From positions 59,074,959-59,138,958 of the forward strand of contig OZ021726.1 in the NCBI GenBank assembly GCA_963978545.1: a stretch of DNA of 64,000 bases. The letters run 5' to 3'. The stretch is from Linyphia triangularis (lineage: Eukaryota; Arthropoda; Arachnida; Araneae; Linyphiidae). The notes below the pieces were generated by a model that saw only the letters and a program-made list of their open reading frames with translations, was not told the origin of the DNA and searched no databases. Shown here one piece after another: positions 24,537-36,258 of this stretch (the first letter of the stretch is position 1; every line of letters begins with the position of its first letter). The position numbers were made by a program, and so were the translations under genes.

Positions 24537-27327
24537 GGGGTCTCAGTACCCTTAAAAAATTCTGCAGGCATATGAGAAATCTCAGTTTTCGAGTCAATAT
24601 AACTTTTTAACCAAGCAAAGTTTAAGGTTCTGGTTTTTTACATTTGAAACTTTACACTATTGTTATTTACATCACCCTTAAACTTAAACAGCATTCAAAT
24701 AATTATTATATATATTTGGAAATGTAAATCATAAAATTTTTAATAATCAGAAAAAAATGCAATTTGCTGCGCGCATGATTATGAAATAAATTATGACCCA
24801 AAGTGTCTCAAATTGGTTTCAAATAACCCATACAATAGCTACCTAGAAGTTATACATCATTTTAGTATATTTTATAAGGCTTAAGTATTTTTTATTTAAA
24901 TAAAAATTCAAAAAATTAATTTTTTCGAAAAATTTTCACACAAAAATGCTCCAATTTTTTTTTGTAAATAAAAATCTTCCCAAATTGAAGTATAAGTTAT
25001 AGAGTAAGTTATAAAGAACATTTGCAACAAATTTCAAGTTCATACAATAAATACTTTTTTTTAAATCATGCGCGCAAACTAGAAATTTACATTTTGAGAA
25101 AAATCAAGTTAAAGTTAAAATTTTACCTAAAGTAAATAAAATGAGATTAATTACCTAATCAAATTCTCCTGTACCATAAGCCATTCCTTCCTTCACCTAC
25201 AGAGACTCATTTATTACAGCATTTTTTAGTTTTTTGGCTTTCCGAGCCTCTAACAAAGCACTGCTGGCTCTTTTTTCAGCCACAGCGACACGCGTTTGCT
25301 ATGTGAAATACAAGTAGTAGTTATAAATATTTTTTTGTATATTTTAAGTCTAAAACTTTCAAGTTAGCTAATGTTGACTTCTCTTCACCATTATATATAC
25401 AGGAAGCTGAATATGCAGCTAGCTTAGTTACTGTTATACACGGCCCAATAACTTTCGAACTATACTTCCATACGAGAGAATTCATGGATTCATTGGTTTT
25501 CTGTGTTCGACCGCCAAGGCATTACCATAATAGAACCACTTGGAATATATCTTTAAAAACGGGTTTAATAGTGTCAATAACGGCCAAAGGTAAAGTGTTC
25601 TTATGCTTAAAAACCCTCAGTTAACCGTTAGCTTCTGCAATGTTATACTTACACCAAGTCTTTTCACCTTTCGGGCAAACCCAGAGTATAAGCTCTTGGT
25701 CAGAGCTGCCTGTATGAGCCCATACAGCCGAAATAGATTGCCTCGTCATTAACGCTAATTGAATTGTCCCTTATAGCATTCCCGTAGTATGAAGTCAGTT
25801 TCTTGACGTTGGTTTCTGTTAGTTGACCTTTGCCGCCTATAGTTTTGCCATCTGAAAATTTCTTATTTACAAGAACTGACTTCATTTTTCGTAAACGAGT
25901 ACCCATTCTTTTCTGTATGTGGCCCACGTATTCTACTATCTTAATTTTAAAATCTATCCCACATTGTTTGCTTTCTGAAACAGCCGCAGATGTCTTGTAC
26001 TCTTTACACTTCAACCCTCGTTCAGTTTCCGATCTCCGAAAGATTCCATCGACCCCCATCTTTCCTGCAGATCCAAACATGATTTTTAGTACAAAATGAT
26101 CTGTGCTTTGAAATCCAAGATTTATATCTGGGTCCAAATTTACAACCTTTGTACAACTGGCATCCTTTGTAATGTGCCGACATTACCTTGACATCAATGA
26201 CTTTACCCGAATCACTGTCAATCAACACACAGGCACCGACAAGCGACATGTGGCCTCGACTACTATCCCCACTAATAGCAACGGAACTATTGTTGTCATT
26301 AAGGGAAATTTCATCAGACGCAGCCTGTTTCAAAGAGTCTTCGGCAACTACCTGGATGACCTCAGTCAAATTTTTGTTGATATAGCATATGATTTTTTTT
26401 AAATGGGTGTTGATAAACTTATCACGTTGCAGAATGTTTGAAGAGAAGTCATTTCAGCTCCACAATATCTCATGGCTAAAGTCAATTTATTTCTGGAATG
26501 TTTTTATTTGGGCCAATCATTGAACAAGATTTAAATGAAGCCTCAGAAGTACAATGAACACACGTGACTGTGTAAGTAGAGTACTGTAACTGTGTACTTG
26601 TTGATTTCTCAGAGAATTTTATATGTCTATGATACAAAAAACTACAAACAGTTTTTTAAATTATCAAACATAAAAATATCAACAATTCTATATCCACAAA
26701 ATTCAGTGGAAATATCATCATTCTTCTATGATAGAGTTAGCAGAAGGCATTTTTTTTTTTTTTTTTTGCTGATAAGCTTTTAGAAGCATGCACTTTGATG
26801 AATGTTGTACTGCTACTATTTACATTTTGTAAGCATATTTATTACCGTTAAACTTCTTCTTTTTCGACCGCTGTCCTCATGATCTCTTTTAATGATAATT
26901 TACTCGCATTTTCATGACTTTAAAAAGCTTTCGGAATCAAAACAAAATCGAATCCTCAAAAGAACAGTCCAAAACACGCGCTCCAAAACAAAATAATAAC
27001 ATTAAATAACCAGCAAGTAATTCTAAAGTTTAGTTGTATACCTTCTGCTTGTTTACAAACATTAAAATAATATTAGCAAAGGCTTTGCATGTAGATTAAA
27101 AGTGAAATGAAACATACTATAAGCTTGAAATTGTATCGTCTGCTAACAATAAGTGGGCGTGGCATCGACTGATTTCTAAATGTTGGTTTAAACTTTTTCG
27201 AATAACTTCGCAAATAATTTGAGTATCTTCATAATTTTGGTACCAAAATATTCAGAATAAAATGGCTCATAACATATATTTTTTTCAAAAAATCGATAAT
27301 TTTAAAAGTTAAGGGTCCTGAGACCCC
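24537..27327 (-). mobile_element. 2.8-kb Kolobok-like DNA transposon with TTAA target duplication
   Basis: Ends: GGGGTCTCAGTACCCTTAA at 24537, and at 27309-27327 a sequence whose complement is GGGGTCTCAGGACCCTTAA (one mismatch in 19). TTAA precedes (24533-24536) and follows (27328-27331). Copy 1 of the host MITE has a single CCTTGAGTAC at this point, so TTAA was duplicated on insertion. The minus strand encodes a decayed transposase with a Mutator-like domain. TTAA duplication is known for piggyBac and Kolobok. The protein is not piggyBac-like, which favours Kolobok. The non-coding ends are AT-rich. Confidence 0.75.
25240..26570 (-). pseudogene. Broken Mutator/Kolobok-type transposase
   Basis: Pieces on the minus strand, in order: CVHCTSEASFKSC (about 26550) and NKLTLAMRYCGAEM (about 26480); a stop near 26400; EVIQVVAEDSLKQA leading to AISGDSSRG (about 26270, probable first catalytic Asp of the usual ALDGTW-type motif); GKVIDVKVMSAHYKGC; HRSFCTKNH. 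After a frame break near 26070 come GSAGKMGVDGIFRRSETERG and then YVGHIQKRMGTRLRKMK and SDGKTIGGKGQLTETNVKKL with YYGNAIR (25780). After another break, ELILWVCPKGEKTWCKYN, HKNTLPLAVIDTIKPVFKD and QKTNESMNSLVW (about 25490) follow; the C-terminus has RASSALLEARKAKKLK (about 25230-25290). The order and the VGHIQKRMG and GGKG blocks identify the arthropod Mutator-like transposase domain family. The GDGD-type second acidic motif expected between RGLKCKEY and the VGH block is missing. At least two frameshifts and three stops make it inactive. Confidence 0.85.
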
Positions 27328-27600
27328 TTAAGTACTAATGCGAGTGTTTTTTATTTTTCGGCTCTTCTGAAAAATTTTCTTTTTTGGACTTTATGCCGTT
27401 TTCCTTTTCTAGTCCTCAATTAACTTCATGAGCTCGTCTGTTAATGATGATAGATTTCCACTAATCTTGATTGTGTTAAGAAAGCATACTTTAATGCACA
27501 TAAATTATTTATAATTCCCAAATAAAAGTTAAGGAATCAGTAATTTTCTTGCATATGATACGATACTAAAACTGTAAGGGATGTTTGATAACATCATGAC

Positions 27601-27649
27601 GTTAAGATACTGCTATGACGCTGTCAAAACATCATAGCAGTGTCTTAAC
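27601..27649. repeat. Imperfect hairpin, 20-bp arms
   Basis: GTTAAGATACTGCTATGACG at 27601-27620 pairs with 27630-27649 at 18 of 20 positions around a 9-nt loop. It is an isolated inverted repeat and may be a MITE relic. Confidence 0.55.
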
Positions 27650-28131
27650 TGCTGTGTTCTAATTTCAAGAGAGAAACTCTTCTCGGTTGAGGTTTTTTTT
27701 TAAGGGGAAATACCTTGAACTTACGTTACGAATTGGAAAAAATCCTACACACTAGCTCGCGTGAAGAATTCTTTTTGTCACAATCTGTACTCTTTTAAAG
27801 CAGAATTTGTCGGGAATTAAACTCCATTTCCGTCCACTGAATAAATAAGCTATGTGTTCAACCTTGGAGCAATTGGGCTACACGTGAGCTATACTGCGTT
27901 CGAACAATGTATATCAGACTCAAACATTTACATTAACAGGTATTCCGAACAGGAAAGCACATCCCATCAAAATTCGAATCCTTCTTCATTTGGGAAACAA
28001 AGCTTAATCAGTATCCTACCGTTGTTAAATGTCTCTATTTTTAAAAAGACTCTCCATAGTGTAAAGAGCTGATGTCGGCGTAAAAATATTTTATGTTTAA
28101 ATTGCATAACTAAAAGTGAGTCGGCATCTTT

Positions 28132-28190
28132 GTGGCTTAGTATCAGAATCCCCTACCTAGGTCAAGTGGTTGGTAGATCCTAAATATCCG
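28132..28190 (+). other. Weak tRNA-like stretch (possible SINE relic)
   Basis: GCATCTTTGTGGCTTAGTAT followed by CAGAATCCCCTACC resembles the 5' half of a glycine-type tRNA, with a box-A-like TGGCTTAGTATCAG. The expected box B is poor (GGTTGGTAGATCC) and the 3' acceptor strand does not pair. It is not a functional tRNA. It may be an old tRNA pseudogene or SINE head, or chance. Confidence 0.2.
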
Positions 28191-30069
28191 AAACACCGGC
28201 CAAAGTTGGTAACAAGTGAACAAAAGCGCTTTTTCTAACAATAATGTATTATTTTTCTAAGAATTAATATGTTACAATGTATTAAATAAGCTAATACAAC
28301 TGGCGACTTTATTGCTAGTTTTCTGATTTCGTTGCTGGCATACAATAATTGCATTTTTGTTTTTAATTAATAATATAACTCTTAATTCTTTGGTAATGAA
28401 GTTTAATTAACGATTTATGTTACTGTATTGCCTATCTGATTTTTTTTAAATAAATCCGTCCAATGTTGAATCTGTAACTTAAAATTTAAAATACTATTCT
28501 TTAAAAATTAGGTTGCATACATAGAGTATTATTTTATAGGTAAAAAGTTAAGGATATTCTTATTCTGTATCGGCATTGATTTTTAACTGAGAAATTTCTC
28601 TTTTTACGCGTTCTATTTAAGAGACTATAAAGAGAATTATATTTTATTAGAGGGAACAAATAATGAAGTGTTTTTTCTATATACTTCGCATCATTCTCAA
28701 TTATTTGTTGATCTAATTGGTTTAAGATGTTCTCTTCACAATGTTCAAAATTCAAACCATCTGGTTGCCATCAGTTTCCTAGTATATAGATAGAAATATC
28801 CGATCAATAATCAGTGTAAAAAAAAAAAAATAGTAATTTCAAGCCTAAATGTTGTTGCTTCAACGTTAATGGTTCCATAGCATGCCAAACTTTTCTCAAG
28901 AAGCAGCATTTTGTTTAAGCTTCCGCTTCAATGCTGCATTCTCATTATCCTTTGCATCTAGTTACGTGGGATTCTTAATTGTTCAATTAAGTAAGGGCTT
29001 GTAAAGTAAGAATGTTAATGACTCTCTGTGAATGGAAGTTTTCTTATTCATACAACAACACTGTTTTTAATATGCTGCAGTGCACTCACTTGGGGAAATG
29101 TATATTCGTGGACAACTAGCTGATATATACACGCATAAAATATAATCAAAGAGTATTTAACTATTTTTAACCACGTAAGGTCAAAGTGGTAATACAAAAA
29201 AGTCATACTAAAAAATAACAATACAAATAAACTGTATTAACTTTTTTTCCGAACAGTTGCAATATGAAATAATTTGAACTATTAACTACGTAAAAGCAGA
29301 TCCTATAATTTCGCAATATTAAAATCCTCGAAGTAATCCATGAAAAAATGATTAAAAATAGCTTTATTATTTATACCCTTTTACTAATTAAATTGCATAA
29401 TAAAAAAAATCACGCATATCCAACCTCAGTAAAAGTGTCGATAATCTGGATCTTTCAAGGCTATCTCTTTCATATTTTAGTTTTAAAAAAAACGCTTCGT
29501 TATTTATTTTATCAGTTCATAAGTATAACTAAAAGGCAAATCAAAAATTAATGCTTCCACAAAAACAAAAGTTAATGACTTCAAAATGCGTCATATAACC
29601 AGCTATCTTTCCTGTGGTATTAAAATCGCCAATCTAAAAATGAAGTTGCGTAGCCGTTACTAAAATTTTCGCCAATCTTCACTTTTCTAAACCATAAAGA
29701 AGTTATCTTTCTTTCCCTGCTTTACGGCTTATCAAGAATGAAATATGATACTTTTAATTAGCAGTGTCGTAAATGGCTCAAAAAGTTGTAAAACTCGTTA
29801 GAGTGTTCATTATTATTTATAAAACTTCCCTATCCAGCTGTAAAATAGTTTGTTACATAGAATCCTCATCACACAACTTCCTAATTTCCTTTATTATTGA
29901 TCCCGCAATGTCCAATTTAATGAGCAAAATCCGAGAAACTGCTAATTCTTATTAGAGAAAAGCATAGTCGTGATCTAAGATTAAAGTACACGACGCATAA
30001 TTGGCGAAATAGTATTTTTGTCTTTGCTAATTACGCGTTAGTTTCGAAAAGATTTTACTTATCTTTTTC

Positions 30070-30961
30070 GAGAGGTGACTGCAAGTTTATGTACACCAAC
30101 CAAAATCATTCTGAAATTTTTATAAAATGTGAAGGAAAGTTAGTACTTTATGAATGTACTTGCCTGTCATTGCAAAAATGGCTGATACTCGTAAAAAGTC
30201 GAATTCAAAATAGTTGAAATAAATCCGATTGCGAAATATGTTATAACATGCCAAATAAGACATAACTTGCTAAATAATGAGCATTCTCTTTTATTTTGTT
30301 ACCCACCTATCTTTAATTTTCAATTAAGAAGGTTTCTGACTATTCAGATATCTGGCGACGTCTTAAGCCGGATTTACACGCTACCAATCAAGGTTCCAGT
30401 TTAGATCGCCAGCCAGTGGCGTCACATGACGTCACCAGCCTACTGGTTCCAGTAAACCAAACATTTTCTATTTACTGGCACCGGCGACTCCGATCAACCA
30501 ATCACGTGCGACGTCATAGAACTGGCGTTCTAAACTGGAGGTACGCCTGGTAGCGTGTAAATCCGGCTTAAAAGCCAGTCAAGTTGGCATCATCAGTTTC
30601 GTCATCTGTGACATAGTATGTATTGCCTATTAAGTCACTATTAAAAGATTATTAAAATTGTCACTATTAAAAGATGGGAATATTTTTCGACAACTCGATG
30701 ATATCGTCTGCACCATTCCTCGTTGAAAGTTACAGAACGGTGGGATCTTCCACAAAAAAATAATAATGTTCATTATTTGCCAAGTTATGACATGTTTGAC
30801 AATCGGATTTAGTTCAACTCATTCAAAGTCAATTTTTGACCCGTTAGGGTCACTTTTGCCCCCACAGACCAATAAACTCATAATCTATCAACTTTTCATC
30901 ACATTCTATAAAAAATTCATAATGTGTTAAAATGGAACACTTAAACTTGCAGTCGCCCCTC
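30070..30961. mobile_element. Long inverted-repeat element, arms of about 200 bp
   Basis: The left arm starts GAGAGGTGACTGCAAGTTTA (30070). The complement of the right end (30961) reads GAGGGGCGACTGCAAGTTTA. Similarity continues through 30292 on the left and back to about 30758 on the right, including AAATCCGATTG and ACTTG-CTAAATAATGA-type blocks on both arms, with small gaps. The spacer carries a separate 201-bp MITE (30367-30567). No transposase is present and no convincing TSD was seen. It is a foldback-type non-autonomous element. Confidence 0.65.
30367..30567. mobile_element. 201-bp MITE with GCCGGATTTACACG ends, TTAA-flanked
   Basis: Ends: GCCGGATTTACACGCTACC at 30367, and at the right end its perfect inverted copy GGTAGCGTGTAAATCCGGC, ending 30567. 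TTAA flanks both sides (30363-30366, 30568-30571). The next bases also match in diverged form (GGTTCCAGTTTAGA against TCTAAACTGGA), and CCAGT/ACTGG words recur inside. It is GC-richer than its surroundings. A TTAA TSD suggests a piggyBac- or Kolobok-mobilised MITE; a TTA/TAA TSD of PIF/Harbinger type cannot be excluded because the boundary is palindromic. Confidence 0.75.
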
Positions 30962-32337
30962 AATTTATCAGCATACGATAAAGTATACTACTGAATTTCC
31001 CCAACAAGTATAAAATTGTCTTTGTAATGTAGGGGTTGTGCGGGTGATATCTTTGTTACTGTCTTCCAAAAATAACAACACATAAACTTTAAAGTGTTTA
31101 GAGCAATATGAAGAATATTCAAATATGAATGTGTTTACGCAGAGTTATGATTATAATTCTTATATAATTATCGTTTGGTAATTTTCGTTGTCGTAATTAC
31201 AAAAGTTTATTCTTTGCAAGTGGCAATTAAATATTTTTCGGTGTTCTATTTTTCTGTTCTGGTTGATAAATGTGAATTGAAAAGCCGTTTAAAAAACCTT
31301 CTCCTCCCGTTACAGAAAAATTACAATAAAGTAATAACAGAAGAAAACTGAGAGTCGTTTTTTAGAAGTGTAATTGAGATTATGAACTATCGACTAGTGA
31401 TGGTCCATCAGAAGTGAATTATCAGCATGAATTAAATCACATAAATATAAAGTATGACGGAATTGTATATTATTTAATCCTGAAATTGGAGTAAAAATAT
31501 AATGTTCAATTTATATTGTTCATTAAAAACAAATGTCTTAAAATGATGACAGAGGAAATTCAAATAATAGCAAAATGGAGTTTCAATTTTAAGAAAAAAT
31601 TAACTTAAGTTCATCAATGCTTCTAATTTCTAACGTCCATCAATGTTCATCAAAGCAAAATTAATGCTTCTTTATTCCCCTAGAGAAAATAATTTTAACT
31701 TATGAACCTCAAATTTAATTTTCAAAAGTAGTCCCGCTTGTTTTAAAGCAAACATTTATACTCACGTGATCAAACAAGTTGCTTAGTAAATTACAAAATC
31801 AATTTCAACCCATTAACAGCATCTACGGGTTACGCCCAAATGTCCACATGACTTATCACTCGATAGTTTTAGAAAATTGCTCAGGCAAACAACTGGATTA
31901 ACATATTATATTGAAGAAACGCAACTAGTAATTAAAGGCTAAAGCTACAAATCAATTTATATTTTGAACGGGTTTTGATTTTATATCATAGACGAGTACA
32001 GATAAATAAATAAAAGTGCAAATCACTGAACTTCCTTAATATGATCAAGTTAACGGAAGTTTTAACTATTTTGTATTAACCTTCTCAATAATTTGATAGA
32101 ATTTTAGATGTTCGATTATTTTATATCCAGTTCTGGCAATATATACCACTAATTTCATTTCCAAAAATATTTATTTTTAATTAGTTGGGTATAAAATTTC
32201 AGACACATATCTCTTCACCACTAAAGACTTTAATAAGTTAGAGCGCTTTCAGTGACTGCATTACGCCTTTGGAAATGACTCATATTTATTATTCAAAAAT
32301 AAGTGATAGTGAAAATAACGTCTTAGAATTGCTCTTA
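30962..32337. other. AT-rich background
   Basis: No gene, RNA or element end is supported. Confidence 0.5.
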
Positions 32338-32345
32338 CATATTTC

Positions 32346-34220
32346 CAGGACCGAATTTAGACTTAATAAGGCCCTAAGCTATTTAGATTTGGGGCCCTTT
32401 GTAAGTCCAGATATTATAAGTCAGTGCCATAATATGATTTTTGGATACCTAGAGGGTTAAACTGAAATACAATTAAGAAGATAGTGAAATAATAAATCTT
32501 TAACTTAAAATCATTTTTATTCATAACAAACTTAAAAATGTAAATTCTGGTAAAAGGAAACAAAAGTTCTTTTAAAAGGCACAATATACAAAGGCTTATT
32601 ATCTAATCTCTTGAAACATATTATAAGGATTAAGGAATTGTATTAAATTAAAATATTTTCTTTCTTCCCTTTGCCAGAGCAAAGTCACTGATGACATCAT
32701 CAAATGATAAACTGCGTGATTTGTCGCTTTCTATGCACATAAGACTGAGGGAACATAATTTATCTTGAGTCTTTGTTGTTCTAAATTCATTTTTTATCCT
32801 CTTCAGCTGAGAAAAAGATCTTTCTCGAGAAAAATTTGCAACCATCATAATAAGAAACAATCACAAAATTGTTTCTACATTAGGGAATGTTGATTGGGCA
32901 CGATCGTTAAATATTAACGTATACAGATCCTGATATGTCAGACTATCATGTTTCGCTGAACCATAGGCTTGACTATGTATAACATATTGATGAAAATGCT
33001 TGACTACTCCTACAGGATTCATGTCCACATCTTCAGGATATGTTTGACATAAAGCACTAACTTCTTCACGAATATCTTCTTCTGTAGCTTCTAATTTTGT
33101 TAAGAATGATAACTTTTCTGCAGCATAATTGTATACTGATACCCTCTGTGCCAGACTTGACTCTAATGCATCCATCACAGGCATAAATGTTTTGATTCTG
33201 AACTTGTCTCTTGGCTCAAGGTTCTCTAAAGCATCATCTTCATCATCATTGATATGCCTTCTTCTATATCTGCTTTTCCTTTTCTTGTAATCAACATCAG
33301 GCAATTTTTCTTTTGCTTTTTCTTCAAATGATCGAACATTTCCCTGGAACCTTTAAACAAAATCCGAAAGTAAAGCATAAAATTTCCTACATACATCTAG
33401 ACGAATTTGGGAGTCTTGCAGTGATTGACTAGTCTTGTGAAATTCATCCAGCAAGTAACTCGACAAATATAACATTACCATAAATTTAAACTCCATTTTA
33501 TTCAAAATGTTTATGACTTGATTTCTTGTTTCGCCTTTCTCTGTAGTATCAATAAGCAGCTGATGTATTGCAGAAATTATTCCATCATAACTATCAAGTG
33601 TTGCACTTGTGGCCATTAAATGTGCTTCCCATCTAGTCTTTGACAAAGATTTTGGAACTTTTGAATCATCTTTAGAGAATGACAACAGTACTAGTCATTC
33701 ATCATTCTAGTAAAAATACGTATACTACAACTAAGTAACTAAAAATAAAAAATATTTGATTTTTTCATATAAAAATGTAGAAAAAATTTACATTTACATT
33801 GATTCTATTATACGATACCAGCTCAGGAATAAAATCTCCAATAACAAGTGTATTCGATTTCCAAGCACAGGATAGCAAAAGCGCTATTTAAAATACATAA
33901 AAACAAACTATTACATTAAATAATAATGTTCCAAAAGTAACCATTACATAATACGAGTTCTAATTTATATGATTAGGAAGTTTTAAAAGATCAAATATTA
34001 CTGGTATTAATTTAAATCACAATTCTAAATTCACTCGATGAAAGTGAGTCTAAAAATGCATAGAACTTTGCATAGCAATGGATTGTTTAGCCTCACTTGA
34101 TGACCGTAACAACATCACTTACATCGTCCATTGCTCACTGGGACAATTTTTAGGGGACCCCAAGCAAGTCAGGGTACCCTAAGCTACAGCTTGTCTAGCT
34201 TATACGTAAATCCTGCACTG
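32346..34220 (-). mobile_element. hAT transposon, ZMYM1-like group, both ends present
   Basis: The left end starts CAGGACCGAATTTAGACTTA and soon has GGCCCTAAGC and GGGGCCCTT. The right end, complemented, starts CAGTGCAGGATTTACGTATA and soon has TAGCTTAGGGTACCC. The flanks CATATTTC (32338-32345) and TACATTTC (34221-34228) match at six of eight positions, an aged 8-bp hAT TSD. The 1875-bp body carries the C-terminal part of a hAT transposase on the minus strand. The N-terminal zinc finger and the start of the RNase H-like core are not visible, so the copy is internally deleted. Confidence 0.75.
32648..33685 (-). pseudogene. hAT (ZMYM1-like) transposase, C-terminal half, two in-frame stops
   Basis: One minus-strand frame runs from 33685 to 32648 with stops near 33350 and 32863. 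Segments in order: SKTRWEAHLMATSATLDSYD, the 'TRW' block of hAT cores; a helical region with EFKFMVMLYLSSYLLDEFHK; an acidic/basic linker (YKKRKSRYRRRHINDDEDD); PEDVDMNPVGVVKHFHQYV; FPNVETIL; and the hAT dimerisation block RERSFSQLKRIKNEFRTTKT with SLMCIESD and DDVISDFALAKGRK at the end. TRW, the RSFSxLKxIKxxxR dimerisation motif and the SDFA-KxRK tail identify the hAT group related to ZMYM1. Only two stops in about 345 codons implies moderate age. N-terminus and part of the DDE core are missing. Confidence 0.85.
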
Positions 34221-34228
34221 TACATTTC

Positions 34229-35270
34229 TTTCATTCTAGACAATTATGCCATTTTCAAAGTTTTACTAATACATGCATATCTCCCCTCAAATAAATTGGT
34301 TTACTCTTATATGTTATGAAACAGTATTGTCCTCCGTAATCCAGTAAAATCAACCAACCTAAATTCATTGATTTTACAAAGTTTTTAAAATATGATGCCA
34401 ATAATCTCATGCCAATAACTATTTGACGCATTTGAGATTGCTTAGAGGGAATGATTTTTTGGAACTTCGCCTTAGATATATTTTATTACTGATGGATATA
34501 AGATTCCTTAGGTTTCCACAACATGCTTAAATTGAAGTTTTCTCTTTATATAGTGCTGCCATCTACGGTATACTATTAAATTTAATTATTTACAGATTAA
34601 CTATTTTGAAACTCTGCTTGACGTTCAGTTGTTCTAGAAACTGAATAAAAATTCTTAATTATCTCTAAGGGGAAAAAATTTCAAATAAATACAAAATAAT
34701 CAATATTTTATAATATTAGAATTTTCATTTAAAAAAAATTGAAATATGTTCGCAATCAACACTTTTTTATTTAAACATTAGAAATGGAACAAAAATTACA
34801 AATAAAAATTTTGTGTTGGGATACTTCAAATAAAATAGAATCAGCATTATGGAGTACCATAAACAATAATTAAATGCCTGGAAATTTATCTGAAATTTAT
34901 AATTAAACTTGCTTTGAACTGCTTTTACTGTTCTGTATTGTAAAACAAAAATTTTATCACATTGTATTGCACAAAATAAAAAAAAATAAAACGCTTTTAA
35001 ATCCGGCAGTTATAATGCATGTCCGCCTGTGAAATCTAAGTAAGATTCTACAGAACAATTTCAGTTTATTTGCACATTATGGTTTTGAAATAAGTCATTT
35101 GAAGAAGGGGATTTTTATTTTTGAAAAAGTTTTTTTTTTTATTTGAAGTAGATGACTTTTTTTAGTTTTATATACATATAGCTGAATACAAATTTTAACA
35201 TATGCAACATTTTAGCTAGCTGTGAGGCCTCGGGTTGTGGAAATCCGTCATTGGCATATAGGTCCCAGTT
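34229..35270. other. AT-rich background
   Basis: No gene or element is supported. Confidence 0.5.
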
Positions 35271-35480
35271 TTTGGCCCTTCGCTCGCAGGAAGATTCATC
35301 GCTACGCAAAATCGAGCTCGCTTCGTTCGCTGAAAGTTCATTGACACATAAACACAGGCTTACTTCACTCGTTGAAAGGTTCATTGCTATGCAAGCATAG
35401 GCTCGCTTCGCTTGCTGAAAGGTTTATTGCTGGGTAAGCAACAGCTCGCTTCACTTACTAAAATCTAGTTGCTACGTAAA
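35271..35480. repeat. 43-bp tandem repeat, four to five units
   Basis: Units of 42-43 bp recur with GCTCGCTTCG-type cores starting at 35316, 35358, 35401 and 35444. Each is followed by GCTGAAAGGTTCATTGCT or a variant. It is clearly GC-richer than its surroundings and adjoins the 140-bp array to the right. A minus-strand frame (35139-35384) crosses it and is only a repeat product. Confidence 0.75.
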
Positions 35481-35578
35481 GCCTTAATATTAGAAGCATC
35501 TCCCCTGTCGAGACACACACAAAAAAAAAAACCGTTAATACAATACCACACCAATTTAAGATTATTTTAACACGTGTT

Positions 35579-36250
35579 TGTGAAAAGCAAAATTAGAAGG
35601 CTAAAACTACTTATGTTGAAACTTTCAGAGGTCTAGGCTAATTAGAAGCGCTTTTTGTGAAAATATTAATTAAATAAATTAATCAAAAATCAAATTAAAA
35701 TTTTAACATTCATTTTGTCAATAGTCTAACTAGAATGCCAAAACTACAAGTGTTGAAAATTTCAGAACTATAGCACAAGTAGAAATCGTATTGTAAAATA
35801 TTTGTTAATTAAAAAAATTAATTAAAAAAGAACTAAATAAAAATTTTAAATTCTGCTTTAAAAAGTCCAATTAGAAAGCCAAAAGTACTTGTGTTGAAAA
35901 TTTCAGAGCTCTAGCCCTATTAGACATCGTTCTGTAAAATATTTATTAATTAAAAAAGCACTAAATAAAAAATTAAAATTCTGTTTTACAAAAGTCCAAT
36001 TTGGAGGCCACAACGACTTATGTTGAAAATGTCTGAGCTGTATCTTTATTTAAAGTCACTTTGTAAAAAAAAAAGTTAATTAAAATATTAATTAAAATAG
36101 AACTAATTAAAATTTTAACATTCTGTTAGACAGACATAAAATTAGAAGGCCAAAACTTCTTGTGTTTAAAATTTCAGAGCTCTACTCTAATTTTAAGTAG
36201 GTTTCTATAGATCCACATACAGATAGACAGACACACGGCTTCTTTTATTA
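35579..36250. repeat. About 140-bp tandem repeat, five diverged units
   Basis: Five units start near 35579, 35719, 35862, 35993 and 36132. Each reads roughly AATTAGAAGGCCAAAACTAC, TTGTGTTGAAAATTTCAGAG, then TCTAGC and an AATTAATTAAAA-rich tail. The last unit runs into GATAGACAGACACACGGCTT and TTTATTATTATAGAT, then a (TA)n tract. I take the whole 35271-36303 block as one composite repeat. Confidence 0.75.
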
Positions 36251-36256
36251 TTATAG

Positions 36257-36258
<2 letters not shown>

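Larger units (their letters stand above)
24370..27417 (+). mobile_element. GAGGAC-type MITE, copy 2, split by a 2.8-kb insertion
   Basis: The left half (24370-24536) begins GAGGACTAGAAATGGAAAAC and the right half (from 27328) ends TTTTCTAGTCCTC at 27417. AATT flanks both ends (24366-24369, 27418-27421). Joined, the halves match the intact copy at 7413-7665, including CCTTRAGTAC at the break. This MITE is therefore older than the element inside it. Confidence 0.75.
27422..30069. other. AT-rich background
   Basis: No gene is supported. It contains an imperfect hairpin (27601-27649) and a weak tRNA-like stretch (28132-28190). Open frames at 27854-28072, 28534-28755, 29348-29551 and 29773-29955 have no motif. 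Confidence 0.5.

Noticed and set aside
25830..26402. Plus-strand frames at 25830-26099, 26172-26402 and 26188-26385
   Set aside because: They are antisense shadows of the Kolobok-like transposase, whose motifs are clear on the minus strand.
35139..35384. 81-codon minus-strand frame with Ser/Glu-rich segment
   Set aside because: It lies on the 43-bp tandem array, whose period determines the apparent protein pattern.
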